Assembly: GCA_038142525.1 (NCBI GenBank)
Contig: JAYQKE010000003.1
Location: forward strand, 1-64,000
DNA: 64,000 nt
Source of the DNA: CAJQHK01 sp038142525
Lineage (GTDB): Bacteria; Pseudomonadota; Alphaproteobacteria; Rickettsiales; UBA1997
Direction: 5' to 3'
The position numbers were made by a program, and so were the translations under genes. Positions within the stretch are counted from its first letter, which is position 1. Every line of letters begins with the position of its first letter. Positions 37,986-47,766 of the stretch are shown piece after piece. The notes below the pieces were generated by a model. It was not told the DNA's origin and made no database searches. It saw only the letters and a list, made by a program, of their open reading frames with translations.

Positions 37986-39472
37986 ATGTCAAATAAAAGA
38001 AAATCATTAGATAAACTTTCTCAACATCTAACATTTGACGACGTTCTTTTAACGCCAGCCTATTCTGAGGTTATGCCACACATGGCTAATACTAAAACCA
38101 AAATTACCAAAAATATTGAACTTAATATACCGCTAATTTCTTCAGCAATGGATACGGTTACTGAATCAAAATTAGCAATTGCCATGGCCCAAAATGGTGG
38201 CATTGGTTGTATTCATAAAAATCTTACTCAAAAGGAACAAATTGATGAAGTTAAAAAAGTAAAAAAACATGAATCTGGTATTGTTATTAATCCTATCACT
38301 ATAACCCCTGACAAAACTATCTCTGAAGTTATTCATATTATGGCTAAGGAAGGTATTTCTGGCATTCCTGTTACTGAAAATGAAGATAGTAATAAATTAA
38401 TTGGTATAATTACCAATCGTGATGTTAGATTTGCCACCGATAAGAAGGCGTTGGTCAAAAATCTTATGACTAGTGAAAATCTAGTTACTGCCAAAAAAAC
38501 ATCACTAAAACTGAAGCCAAGCATTTATTACATCAGCATAAAATTGAAAGAATTTTAATCGTTGATGATAATTATAATTGCACTGGGCTTTTAACTAATA
38601 GGGATCTTAGAAAATCCAAAGAATTTCCTCATTCCTGCAAGGATTCTCAATCAAGATTAAGAGTTGCAGCAGCAATTGGTACTGATAAAGATAGTATTAA
38701 AAGGGCTGAGGCTTTAATTGAAGCTGATGTTGATATTCTTATTGTTGATACGGCGCATGGACATTCCAAGCCAGTTATCGATATTATTAAACATCTTAAA
38801 AAACATCATCCAAAAACTGATATTATAGCTGGAAATATTGCCACTAAAGAAGCTGCTCTGGCATTGATTAAAGCTGGTGCTGATGCGGTGAAGGTTGGTA
38901 TTGGTCCTGGATCAATTTGCACTACCAGAATTGTTGCTGGTGTTGGTGTACCACAATTATCCGCTATTATGGATATTGTAGAAATATGTGAAAAACATAA
39001 AATTCCTTTAATTTCCGATGGTGGAATTAAGTTTTCTGGAGATTTAGCTAAAGCAATTGCGGCTGGCGCTAATGCTGTTATGGTTGGTGGAATTTTAGCT
39101 GGTACTGACGAATCTCCTGGAGAAATTACTTTATATAAGGGAAGATCATATAAAACATATCGCGGCATGGGATCAATTGGCGCTATGGCTCGCGGCTCTG
39201 CTGATCGATATTTCCAAAAAGAAGTTCAAGATAAGATGAAATTAGTTCCAGAAGGTGTCGAAGGTAGAGTTGCTTGTAAAGGACCAGCTAGTGATGTAAT
39301 TCATCAAATGATTGGCGGATTAAAAGTCGCAATGGGTTATACTGGTAATAAAACTATTAATGAGATGCGTAAAAATTGTCATTTTAACAAAATCAGTAAT
39401 TCCGCACTTAGGGAAAGTCACCCTCATAATATTCAAATTACTAGCGAAACTCCAAATTACACCACTAATTAA
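37986..39472 (+). CDS. guaB: IMP dehydrogenase, one frameshift
   Basis: Oxidises IMP to XMP in GMP synthesis. LTFDDVLLTPAYSEVMP opens the barrel, and IPLISSAMDTVTESKLAIAMAQNGGIG follows (in pieces). Two CBS domains are present (EVIHIMAKEGISGIPVTE, then IERILIVDDNYNCTGLLTNRDL). The catalytic Cys loop is GIGPGSICTTRIVAGVG. The run of seven A near 38490 breaks the frame; eight gives TAKKNITKTEAKHLL. Full length, about 495 residues when joined. Confidence 0.92.
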
Positions 39473-39483
39473 TTTTAGCATTC

Positions 39484-40182
39484 ATGCAAAATATCATTGG
39501 TAACTTTACAATCCAGCATTTTCAGGAAACTGGCAGTAGCAATGATTTGGCTTTTGAATTGATTAAAAATAATCAAGCTTTTAATAAGCATCTTATAATT
39601 ACCGATAAACAATTAGCAGGAAGAGGAAGATATGATAGAAAATGGCTTTTTTTTCCCGGTAATTTATATTTTTCAACAATCATTACTGTTAAAGATCTTG
39701 ATAACATCTATAATTACTCCTTATTAACAGCCTGTATTTTAGGTTCGACTCTTGAAAAATTTCAGATAAAAACCAAATATAAATGGCCTAATGATATTAT
39801 ATTTTGTGATAGAAAATTGGCAGGAATCTTGTTGCAAATGCAAAATATCAATAAAATTAATTATTTAATTATTGGTATTGGACTCAATCTTAAAGATGCG
39901 CCAGATTATGCAATTTCTTTAAAAGAATTTAATATTTCCAGAGAGGATTTTTTAGAAGAATTTACCAAAATTTTTGATCAATATCTAACAAAATATCAAG
40001 AATTTGGTTTTTTACCAATTAAAAATGAATGGAAAAAAAATTCTTATAAAATTGGAGAGGAAATCAAATTATCCAATGATAAAGAAGGTATTTTTACTGA
40101 TATTGATGATGATGGAAATTTATTATTAAAAAATGATGCTGGTAAAATTGATAAGATTTTATCTGAAGAGGTTTTTGTTTAA
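39484..40182 (+). CDS. birA: Biotin-[acetyl-CoA-carboxylase] ligase
   Basis: Attaches biotin to the carboxylase carrier protein. ETGSSNDLAFELI, then the biotinyl-AMP loop AGRGRYDRKWLFFPGNLYFS, KWPNDIIFCDRKLAGIL and IIGIGLNLK are present. 232 residues and no N-terminal DNA-binding domain, so an enzyme only. It starts 12 bases after guaB. Confidence 0.9.
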   Translation: MQNIIGNFTIQHFQETGSSNDLAFELIKNNQAFNKHLIITDKQLAGRGRYDRKWLFFPGNLYFSTIITVKDLDNIYNYSLLTACILGSTLEKFQIKTKYKWPNDIIFCDRKLAGILLQMQNINKINYLIIGIGLNLKDAPDYAISLKEFNISREDFLEEFTKIFDQYLTKYQEFGFLPIKNEWKKNSYKIGEEIKLSNDKEGIFTDIDDDGNLLLKNDAGKIDKILSEEVFV

Positions 40183-40205
40183 AGACGGGAAGTGGTATTG
40201 TGCAA
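40183..40205. repeat. Possible remnant of the GGGAAATGGTAT terminal repeat
   Basis: AGACGGGAAGTGGTATTG after birA resembles the right end of the 244-bp element (AAGATGGGAAATGGTATTA). Confidence 0.35.
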
Positions 40206-40231
40206 TTATGGGGATTAAAAAATATTAAATA

Positions 40232-41950
40232 ATGACAAAAAAAATTCAAAATCTAATAAATCAATTATCAGAACAAAATATCAATTATTTTCTAATTCCA
40301 AATTCTGATCAATTTCTTAATGAATATCTACCAAATTCGGAAAAAAGAATTGAATTTTTAACTAATTTTGACGGTTCAAATGCTTTTATTATTTTAAATA
40401 AGGATCAATGCTATTTTTTTACTGATTCACGCTATTTAATTGCAGCAAAGAAACAAATTGACAATAAAATATTTAAAATTATTGATATTGCTGACGAAAA
40501 TCCTCAAAATTTTCTGATTAAAAATTGTCAAAATCAAATAATTGCTTTTGATCCAAAATTACATTCAGCTAAATTTATTCAAAATTTAAAAAATAAAGAT
40601 CTTAATCTAAAATCTATTTATAATTTCTTTGACCAAAATCCGATTGATGAAATTTGGCAAGATAGAAAGATTGCAGAAAAAGAAATTTTTCTACATCAAG
40701 AAAAATTTACTGGTCAAAATTGGCAAAAAAAACTAGAAAATTTATATTCCAAAATTAATCCAAATTCTGATGCTGTTTTTATTTCTGCAGCAGAATCTTG
40801 CTCATATTTATTTAATATCCGATCCTTTATTATTGATTATGTCCCAACCTGCCCTTCTTACGCTTTAATAGGTCAAAATAAAGAAATTTTATTATTTTTA
40901 GATGATAAAAATCTTAACAAAAAAGCCAAAGAATCTCTAAAAGGAATTAATATTACAAATTTTGATAATTTATCTGACAAAATAGCAAATTTTTGCAGTA
41001 AAAATAAAATCAAAAATCTAGAAATTGATCTTAATCAATGTAATTATGATATTTTAGATATTTTAGAGCAAAATAAATTAAATCTTATCGATAAAATAGA
41101 TCCCACATTATTGCAAAAAGCTGTCAAAAACCAGACTGAAATTACTGGTATGAAAGAAGCTCATGAAAAAGATGCTCTGGCTCTGATCAAATTTCTTCAT
41201 TGGTTAGAAAATTATAAAAATAAATCAGAATTATCTGAAATTATCTGCTCACAAAAATTACTAGAATTTAGATCAGAAGATAAGGATTTTATTTGCCCAA
41301 GTTTTGAAACAATTTCAGGATTTGCTGAAAATGGTGCTATAATTCATTATAAAGCTAGCAAAAAAACTAATAAATATTTTAACAAGGATTCGCTTTATCT
41401 AGTCGATTCTGGCGGACAATATCAATGTGGTACAACTGATATTACTAGAACTATTGCTATTGGCAGGCCCTCGGAAAAGCAAAAAAGGGATTTTACCTTG
41501 GTTTTAAAAGGTCATATTGCTCTGGCCGAAGCTAAATTTCCTATTGGCACTAGAGCCGATCAATTAGATATTTTAGCCAGGCAATATCTATGGCAAAATG
41601 GCAAAAATTATGGTCATGGAACAGGACATGGCGTTGGATATTTTTTAAATGTTCATGAAGGACCCTGCTCTATTTCGCCAAGATTTAACCATTTTCCATT
41701 AGAAGAAGGTATGATTCTTTCCAATGAGCCTGGTTTTTATCTTGAAAATGAATATGGCATTAGAATAGAAAATTTGATTTTAGTTAAAAAATCTCAAAAT
41801 AATGGGTTTTTAGAATTTGAAACAATTACTTTAGTGCCGATTGATTTAAATCTAGTAGATTTTGATTTGTTAAATGATGCTGAAAAAAATTGGCTAAAAA
41901 ATTATCATCAAAGAATTGGTGATTTAGAAGAAAAATATAAAGATTTTTAA
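40232..41950 (+). CDS. pepP: Xaa-Pro aminopeptidase (M24B)
   Basis: Removes N-terminal residues before proline. Two creatinase-like N-terminal domains precede a pita-bread catalytic domain. The metal ligands lie in LVDSGGQYQCGTTDITRT, the His of GHGTGHGVGYFLNVHEGP, and the Glu residues of SNEPGFYLENEYGIRIEN. 572 residues, the longer eukaryote-like/alphaproteobacterial form. Confidence 0.92.
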   Translation: MTKKIQNLINQLSEQNINYFLIPNSDQFLNEYLPNSEKRIEFLTNFDGSNAFIILNKDQCYFFTDSRYLIAAKKQIDNKIFKIIDIADENPQNFLIKNCQNQIIAFDPKLHSAKFIQNLKNKDLNLKSIYNFFDQNPIDEIWQDRKIAEKEIFLHQEKFTGQNWQKKLENLYSKINPNSDAVFISAAESCSYLFNIRSFIIDYVPTCPSYALIGQNKEILLFLDDKNLNKKAKESLKGINITNFDNLSDKIANFCSKNKIKNLEIDLNQCNYDILDILEQNKLNLIDKIDPTLLQKAVKNQTEITGMKEAHEKDALALIKFLHWLENYKNKSELSEIICSQKLLEFRSEDKDFICPSFETISGFAENGAIIHYKASKKTNKYFNKDSLYLVDSGGQYQCGTTDITRTIAIGRPSEKQKRDFTLVLKGHIALAEAKFPIGTRADQLDILARQYLWQNGKNYGHGTGHGVGYFLNVHEGPCSISPRFNHFPLEEGMILSNEPGFYLENEYGIRIENLILVKKSQNNGFLEFETITLVPIDLNLVDFDLLNDAEKNWLKNYHQRIGDLEEKYKDF

Positions 41951-41954
41951 ATTA

Positions 41955-42198
41955 TACCATTTCTCAACTTTAAAGTAACCTTTGTTGCTAGGGGGTATCG
42001 GATATTTTAATTATGATTTTTTGATGGAAATATTGGAGGTATTTTCTCATAAAAATCATAATTAAAATTGTCGACAACCCAGAAATTTACAAGATAAAAT
42101 TATTACTAAAATATGTCCAATATTTCAGGTAAAATTTTATCAATAAATTTACTTAAATTTACCTACAGCAAAAATTGCTTTAAAGATGGGAAATGGTA
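41955..42198. mobile_element. 244-bp non-coding element with TACCATTTC termini
   Basis: TACCATTTCTCAACTTTAAAG at the left and its near-inverse CTTTAAAGATGGGAAATGGTA at the right (two mismatches) flank an AT-rich interior. An 18-bp hairpin stem lies at about 42004-42068 (ATTTTAATTATGATTTTT and its inverse). Possible TTA duplication. It fills the gap between pepP and bamB; the bamB stop codon abuts its right end. Single-end relics occur at 572 and 40190. Confidence 0.65.
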
Positions 42199-43500
42199 TT
42201 ATTCAAATATCAGTAAATCAGTGTCGAATCTGCCCTTGAGATGTAGATATAATCTCTGATTAGAAATTATTGGACGATGTTGGATCTTTTTACTAAATTT
42301 ATATTTTTTTGATATTTCTCCATCAAAAGGCGATATTAAAAGCATTTCCTTATTAGAGTTAGTTAAAATAAGATTATCCCCCGCTAGAATCAGGCCAAAA
42401 TAATGAATAAATTTATTTTTAGAATAATATTTTTCTAATTGTTTAAAGAATTTGATAGTACCAGTTTTTCTATATAGGCAAATGAGACGATTCTCATTAT
42501 CAATTAAATAGATAAAATCAGCTGCCATCCAAAAATTAGAAATTGAGGAAAGATTTTTTTGCCATAATTTCCTCTTATTTTCTAAATTAACAGCAATCAT
42601 TAAGTCGCCATTACCTATAATATAAAGAATATCATCTCTAATAATTGGCGCAGCATCAATACCATCTAAAATAAAATTAGAGCTAATAGCGCGATTAGCA
42701 TTTAATTCATAAAAATCAGCTACAGCGACAGTTTCTTGATCTAAAATATAAACTTCACCAGAAGAATAGGCAGAAATTATCTGATTTTTATAAATTACCG
42801 GATCAGCAGAACCAAAAATAACAGTTTTTTTAATTATACCATTATGAACCCATTTTATATTACCATTTTCTTTATTTAGGGCGTAAGTTTTGTTATCATT
42901 ACTGATGAGGTAAAGATTATCTGCATGGATTATTGGCCTGGAGATAGGAATTGAGGCTAGTTTTTTTGACCAAATTATATCAGCATCTTTAGCCCTAACT
43001 GCAACAACTTCATTAAAACCAGTTGTAATATATATTTTATCCTGATCATAAAAGATTTTTCCTTGAGAAAGATTTTTAATATTGAGCCAATTAATGATTC
43101 TTTTGCGATAAATTAATTTGTTATCCTCTAAATTCCTAGCTGATAAATTCCCCCTCGCATCTAAAGCATAAATAATATTATCCCAAATAATCGGATTTGA
43201 AATCATATCATAACGACTTGAGGTAACATAGCCGTTGCGGATTTTTTTAATTTTTTTGATTTGATTATTTAAGGCAAAATTTTCAGCTTTTTTGGAATTT
43301 CCATAAAATATACCATTAAAATTATTATTTTTAATTTGTTTTGGTAATTTTATCTCTTTATTTTCTAATTTTTGATCAATTTTTGGCGTAAAATCAGTAA
43401 AAAATACCGAAATAGCATCTTTTGAAATTTCATCTTCTTTATTGCAAGAAGTAAGTAATAAAGAAAGAAATATGATCTGGATAATTTTAATAAATGTCAT
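42199..43500 (-). CDS. bamB: Outer-membrane assembly lipoprotein BamB-like
   Basis: A lipoprotein signal ends at a lipobox (LSLLLTSC, Cys at residue 19), followed by PQQ-type beta-propeller repeats such as GNLSARNLEDNKLIYRK, YALNKENGNIKWVHNG and MIAVNLENKRKLWQKNL. It is expected to assist beta-barrel insertion, which the autotransporters here would need. 433 residues. Alternative: another PQQ-repeat lipoprotein. Confidence 0.8.
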   Translation of the reverse strand: MTFIKIIQIIFLSLLLTSCNKEDEISKDAISVFFTDFTPKIDQKLENKEIKLPKQIKNNNFNGIFYGNSKKAENFALNNQIKKIKKIRNGYVTSSRYDMISNPIIWDNIIYALDARGNLSARNLEDNKLIYRKRIINWLNIKNLSQGKIFYDQDKIYITTGFNEVVAVRAKDADIIWSKKLASIPISRPIIHADNLYLISNDNKTYALNKENGNIKWVHNGIIKKTVIFGSADPVIYKNQIISAYSSGEVYILDQETVAVADFYELNANRAISSNFILDGIDAAPIIRDDILYIIGNGDLMIAVNLENKRKLWQKNLSSISNFWMAADFIYLIDNENRLICLYRKTGTIKFFKQLEKYYSKNKFIHYFGLILAGDNLILTNSNKEMLLISPFDGEISKKYKFSKKIQHRPIISNQRLYLHLKGRFDTDLLIFE

Positions 43501-43514
43501 ATAGAATAATTCTA

Positions 43515-44039
43515 TTACTTTCCTGTTGAGCCGAAGCCACCTCTTCCTGTGTCTGTTAAATCGTCTATCATTTCCATTGTAAAAATATCAAGAGATCTGA
43601 CAAGCATTTGAGCAATTTTATCACCCTTATTAATTTCATAATTTTGATGACCTAAATTATGCAAAATAACACCAATTTCTTTGCGATATTTATTATCGAT
43701 TGTTCCTGGAGAATTAGTGATGGTAATGCCATGTTTTAAAGCTAGGCCAGATCTAGGACGAATATCGGCTACCGCAAATTTTTTTATCTTTTCTTCTGTA
43801 ATTTCATTAAAAGCCCAATTATCACCATCAAAAATTGGCAGTTCCAAAGCAATACCAGTTTTAATTAAAATCCTTGATCCTGGCTTTAAGATATATTGAT
43901 CTGAGGTAATTTCTGGAATATCAATATCTTTTAAAAAATTGCCACAAAAATTATCAACATATAAATCCCAAAGATCTCCTGGATTTTCTTTAGTTGGTTT
44001 TTTTGCAGTTTTTGTTAATAATTTTACTCTAAATTTCAT
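43515..44039 (-). CDS. dut: dUTP diphosphatase
   Basis: Hydrolyses dUTP to keep uracil out of DNA. The five trimeric-dUTPase motifs are seen: a GDLWDLYV motif 1 variant, PRSGLALKHGI, NSPGTIDNKYRKEIGVILHN, KGDKIAQML and the C-terminal RGGFGSTG. 174 residues, with a somewhat longer internal loop (about residues 65-85) than compact enzymes. Confidence 0.93.
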   Translation of the reverse strand: MKFRVKLLTKTAKKPTKENPGDLWDLYVDNFCGNFLKDIDIPEITSDQYILKPGSRILIKTGIALELPIFDGDNWAFNEITEEKIKKFAVADIRPRSGLALKHGITITNSPGTIDNKYRKEIGVILHNLGHQNYEINKGDKIAQMLVRSLDIFTMEMIDDLTDTGRGGFGSTGK

Positions 44040-44060
44040 AATTTTTATTTATTAATTAAC

Positions 44061-44988
44061 CTATTCAGGTAAAGAAAATTTAATAGTTTCTTTCTTGCCC
44101 TCCATCAATTCTATTTTACAATTATTATCAAGTAATTTCTGTAACCTCTCTATCACCTTTTCAACCAAAATTTCAGGAGCTGAAGCACCAGCTGTAATAC
44201 CAATATTAGCAATACCCTCCAACCATTCTTCTTTAATAAAACTCTCATTATCAATTAAATAAGATATGGCACCGCTTTCAATTGCCAAATCCTTTAATCT
44301 ATTAGAATTTGAGCTATTTTTAGAACCAATAACTAATATCAATTGAGATTTTTTAGCTAAATCTCTTACAGCATTTTGACGATTTTGAGTAGCATAGCAA
44401 ATATCTTTCTTATATAATCTTTGCTCTATTTTTGGAAATCTTTGACTAAGAATTTTAATAATTTCTTTAGTGTCATCAAGACTTAATGTTGTTTGAGTAA
44501 CAAAAGCAATTTTATCAGGATTTTTTACTTGCACTTTTTTAGCATCTTCTTGATCTGAAACTAAAATTACTTCTTGATTAACCCTACCCTTTGTACCTTC
44601 AACTTCAGGATGGTTTTTATGACCAATGAGAATAATTTCATAATCTTGCTCTTCATATTTTTTGTCTTTGCCTTATGAACCTTACTAACTAAAGGGCAAG
44701 TGGCATCAATAATTTTTAAATTACTATCATTTGCTTCATTTTCCACCTTTTTAGAAACGCCGTGAGCTGAAAAAATAACATTGGCATTTTTTGGAATATC
44801 AGAAATATTATCAATGAAAATTGCTCCTTTATTTTTAAGATCATTAACGACAAATTTATTATGAACAATTTCATGCTTAACATAGATTGGGCGACCAAAT
44901 TTTTTAAAGCATTTTCAACGGTAGTAATTGCTCTTGTGACACCAGCACAAAAACCTCTAGGATTGGCAAGAAAAATATTAACGGACAT
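44061..44988 (-). CDS. ispH: 4-hydroxy-3-methylbut-2-enyl diphosphate reductase, two frameshifts
   Basis: The last enzyme of the MEP isoprenoid pathway, a 4Fe-4S protein. The cluster cysteines are in NPRGFCAGVTRAI, DATCPLVSKVH and GASAPE (with the TAGASAPE context). SAHGVSKKV and IILIGHKNHPEVEGTKG are conserved. Breaks: near 44905 (six A where seven give ALKKFGRPIYVKHEIV) and near 44655 (GGCAAAGACAAAAAATATG; one more A, or two fewer, restores YEEQDYEIILIGH). Its ATG overlaps the yggT end. Confidence 0.88.
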
Positions 44989-45270
44989 AAAAACCTGCTA
45001 AAATTTGCTGAGTAAAAGCAATGAGTAAAAATAAGGCAATTACCGATAAATCAATACCATTAATTGTTGGTATATATCTTCTAATTTTTTTAAAACTGGT
45101 TCAAAAATTTTAATTAAAAAACCGTAAATTTGATTTACAAATTGATTATATGGATTAATTATTTTAAATAAAAATAAGTAATGCATTATAATATAGCATA
45201 TCAAAAAGAATTGATAAATACCAAGGGCCGAACTGGCTAAACTAATAAGAGCATTAATTAAATTTGCCAT
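44978..45270 (-). CDS. yggT: YggT-family membrane protein, one frameshift
   Basis: Two YGGT membrane hairpins, with FKIINPYNQFVNQIYGFLIKIFEPVLKKI (in pieces) and, after the break, RRYIPTINGIDLSVIALFLLI, the family PxxxGxDxSPI-type motif. A run of seven A near 45093 breaks the frame; eight restores it. The restored stop overlaps the ispH start by 11 bases, and the gene starts at the last base of psd. Confidence 0.75.
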
Positions 45271-46025
45271 TATTTTTTATCGATAGTCTTTTTAGCTACA
45301 GATTTTGTTGCTGCTTTTGCATTTGATTTTGCAACAGATAATTCAGCCAAAACAGTTTCACCACCAATCATGGTTTGCCCTTCTAAAACTTTAATTTTAG
45401 TTTTTTCCGGTAAATAAATATCGGCTCTACTACCAAAACGAATAATACCATATCTGTCACCAGCTTTTACTTCTTGATCTTCTTTAAGATCAGAAACAAT
45501 TCTTCTGGCAATTAAGCCTGCAATTTGAACAAAAATAACCTCCTGACCATTTTTAGTTTTAACGACAGCGGCATTTTGTTCATTTTCAGTACTAGCTTCC
45601 TTAAGATTGGCATTTAGAAATTTACCTTCCTTATATTCAATATCAGTAACCTGACCAGAAACAGGTACACGATTAACATGAACATTGAACACATTTAAAA
45701 AAATGCTAATTTTTTGCCATTTTTCTTTTGTATCAAGGTCCAGATCTTTGGGTGGATTTTGATTTTTGCTAATTTCAGTAATAAGGCCGTCAGCTGGGCT
45801 AATAACCAAATTATCACCAGCAGGGGTAAATCTTACCGGATCTCTGAAAAAATAAATACACCAGATGGTTAATATCAAAGAAATTGATCCTAAAAATGAA
45901 CTAATCATTGAAAGAATTACGGTGACAAAGGCAAAAGCTAAAATAAATTTAATACCTTCAGGATGAACTTTGGGTGTAATTACTTTTAGGGTGGAACATA
46001 AGAGATCTTTTAATATATTTGACAT
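45270..46025 (-). CDS. psd: Phosphatidylserine decarboxylase proenzyme
   Basis: Makes phosphatidylethanolamine. 251 residues. VHPEGIKFILAFAFVTVI gives a membrane anchor; ISPADGLI, NVFNVHVNRVPVSG and the pyruvoyl-forming RFGSRADIYLP site (serine of the GS pair) are visible. The lysine/alanine-rich tail (SVAKSNAKAATKSVAKK) is unusual but plausible. No pssA gene is adjacent. Confidence 0.92.
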   Translation of the reverse strand: MSNILKDLLCSTLKVITPKVHPEGIKFILAFAFVTVILSMISSFLGSISLILTIWCIYFFRDPVRFTPAGDNLVISPADGLITEISKNQNPPKDLDLDTKEKWQKISIFLNVFNVHVNRVPVSGQVTDIEYKEGKFLNANLKEASTENEQNAAVVKTKNGQEVIFVQIAGLIARRIVSDLKEDQEVKAGDRYGIIRFGSRADIYLPEKTKIKVLEGQTMIGGETVLAELSVAKSNAKAATKSVAKKTIDKK

Positions 46026-46065
46026 AATTTTGTATTGAATTACAATAATTTTTAACGGTGCTTAA

Positions 46066-46116
46066 GGAACCTCCAAAAATAACTACAAAATTTCAATTTT
46101 CAGTTTTTTAGAAGCA
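46066..46116. mobile_element. 51-bp decayed mini-MITE, IS5-type termini
   Basis: The left end GGAACCTCCAAAAAT is clear; the right end (TTTTTTAGAAGCA) is eroded. A TTAA duplication (46062-46065, 46117-46120) is retained. It lies between the divergent psd and rluB genes. Confidence 0.55.
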
Positions 46117-46155
46117 TTAAGAAGCGTAATATTTTTTTATAAAAAGTCAATTAAA

Positions 46156-46890
46156 ATGGAAAATCAGCAGGTTAAAAAAGGTCAAAGAATTGCCAAAATT
46201 ATTGCCAATAGTGGCTATTGCTCTAGGCGTGATGCAGAAAGACTAATTGAAGATGGCTTAGTTAAAGTAAATGGTCAAGTCATTGATAATCCTGCAACTT
46301 TAATTACAGATCAATCTATTAAAATTAATAATAAATTAATTAATCCCAAACAAAATCCTAAAATTTGGATTTTTCATAAGCCAAAAAATACTATAGTTTC
46401 TAATAATGATCCACAAAATAGAAAAACTATTTTTGAAATTTTGCCAGAAAATTTACCAAGAGTAATAACAATTGGTAGATTAGATATTAATACTGAAGGT
46501 CTATTACTTTTAACAAATAATGGTGATATTTCAAGACATATTGAGTTGCCAAAAACCGCTTGGAGTAGAGTTTATCGTGTTAGAGTTTTTGGCAAAATTA
46601 ATATGGATGAATTACAAAAATTAGAAAAAGGAATTAGGATTGATGGTATAAAATATGGCTCTATCAAGATTGAATTGGAAAAAGAAGGAAGTTTTAATTC
46701 TTGGTTAAAAGTTACTTTAAAAGAAGGTAAAAATCGTGAAATTAAAAAAGTTCTAGAACATTTTGGCCTGCAAGTTAATCGTTTAATTAGAATATCATTT
46801 GGGCCATTTCATTTAGGAAATTTAGCGGTTGGGCAGATTAAAACAGTTGATAATAAGGTATTGAAGAGTTTTCTTGGTGAACTTTTTTAA
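46156..46890 (+). CDS. rluB: 23S rRNA pseudouridine synthase, RluB-like
   Basis: An N-terminal S4 RNA-binding domain (RIAKIIANSGYCSRRDAERLI), then the catalytic Asp in GRLDINTEGLLLLTNNGD and KEGKNREIKKVLEHFGLQVNRLIRISFGPF (in pieces). 244 residues. Most like RluB (U2605); RluE/RsuA relatives are less likely because of the VNRLIR motif. Confidence 0.85.
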   Translation: MENQQVKKGQRIAKIIANSGYCSRRDAERLIEDGLVKVNGQVIDNPATLITDQSIKINNKLINPKQNPKIWIFHKPKNTIVSNNDPQNRKTIFEILPENLPRVITIGRLDINTEGLLLLTNNGDISRHIELPKTAWSRVYRVRVFGKINMDELQKLEKGIRIDGIKYGSIKIELEKEGSFNSWLKVTLKEGKNREIKKVLEHFGLQVNRLIRISFGPFHLGNLAVGQIKTVDNKVLKSFLGELF

Positions 46891-46897
46891 AAATTTT

Positions 46898-47766
46898 TTT
46901 ATATTAATAATTCTTCATTAAAAAATCCTAAATCATAATTCATAAAAGTTACAAGCCAGATTTTATCATCAATTTCTTTTATTCCTATAGGAACCTCTGA
47001 TTTTCCTATTTAATTTTGTCTATTTTTTCTGAAAAATGAAAAAATAGACAAAATTAAATAGGAAAATCAGAGGTTCCTTAAATATTAATAATAAATCTGT
47101 CACCTTCCTGCCACCGTAATCACTAGTACCATTAGGATAAAAAGGCTCTATCTTATCAATCAATCTTTGCCATGGAATAATATCCGTCATTTGATTAAGA
47201 AACTTCTCCGCTCTTAATTTTCTACCAGAAATTGCTAATGAAAAAAATGATTGCTGGGTTGCCATAATTATATATTTTATTTGAATTTAATATATCAATA
47301 ATAAGCAAAAAAGCTAGATAAATCAAGCTTTTCTGGCTATTTTTTCAAATAAATTCAAACAAAATTTTATAAAATAACTTTGCTAAACTTTGGCAAAAAT
47401 AACAAAATTAAACAGTTTCAAATCTATAAATTAGATAATTGGTTTTTCAGAGGTTCCTATATTTTGGCCAGATAAAGCTTGTGATAAATTAATCTTTCTT
47501 TTCTTTATGCATATTCTACCGCAATGAGTAACAGTTACAGTTCTGTCATGGTAGGGATAATCTATTTCTGGTAAGCCATTATATTGTCTTACTGATGGTT
47601 GATATATTTCTGCCGGATACTTCATATTAATTGCTTGATGAGGTCTTTTATTGTTGTAATAATCAATAAATTCATCAAATCTTTCTTGTTGTTGAAGATG
47701 ATTAAACTTCGCTGGTTTTGTTGTTTCTTTTTTTAAAGTAAGGTGCATCCTTTCGTGCCTGCTTCA
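46898..47766 (-). pseudogene. IS481-family transposase, C-terminal part, interrupted by a 468-bp composite element
   Basis: RHERMHLTLKKETTKPAK, FDEFIDYYNNKRPHQAINMKYP and the tail up to ALSGQNI (47760-47458) are the C-terminal catalytic region and tail of IS481 transposases. The remaining tail GIKEIDDKIWLVTFMNYDLG... lies on the far side of the insertion (46989-46898). Removing 46990-47457 and one TATA copy rejoins GQNIGIKE exactly in frame. The N-terminal two thirds are missing; the sequence upstream is the LRR gene, which it overlaps. Confidence 0.8.
46990..47457. mobile_element. Composite element: 88-bp hairpin MITE plus IS5 right end
   Basis: The left 88 bases (46990-47077) are a hairpin element ending GGTTCC. 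The rest (47078-47457) matches the start of the IS5 transposase and its upstream region as found at 51354-51733. A TATA duplication flanks the whole unit (46986-46989, 47458-47461), so it moved, or was rearranged, as one piece. The transposase fragment keeps only its first ~62 codons (47265 downwards, minus strand) and is non-functional. Confidence 0.75.
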
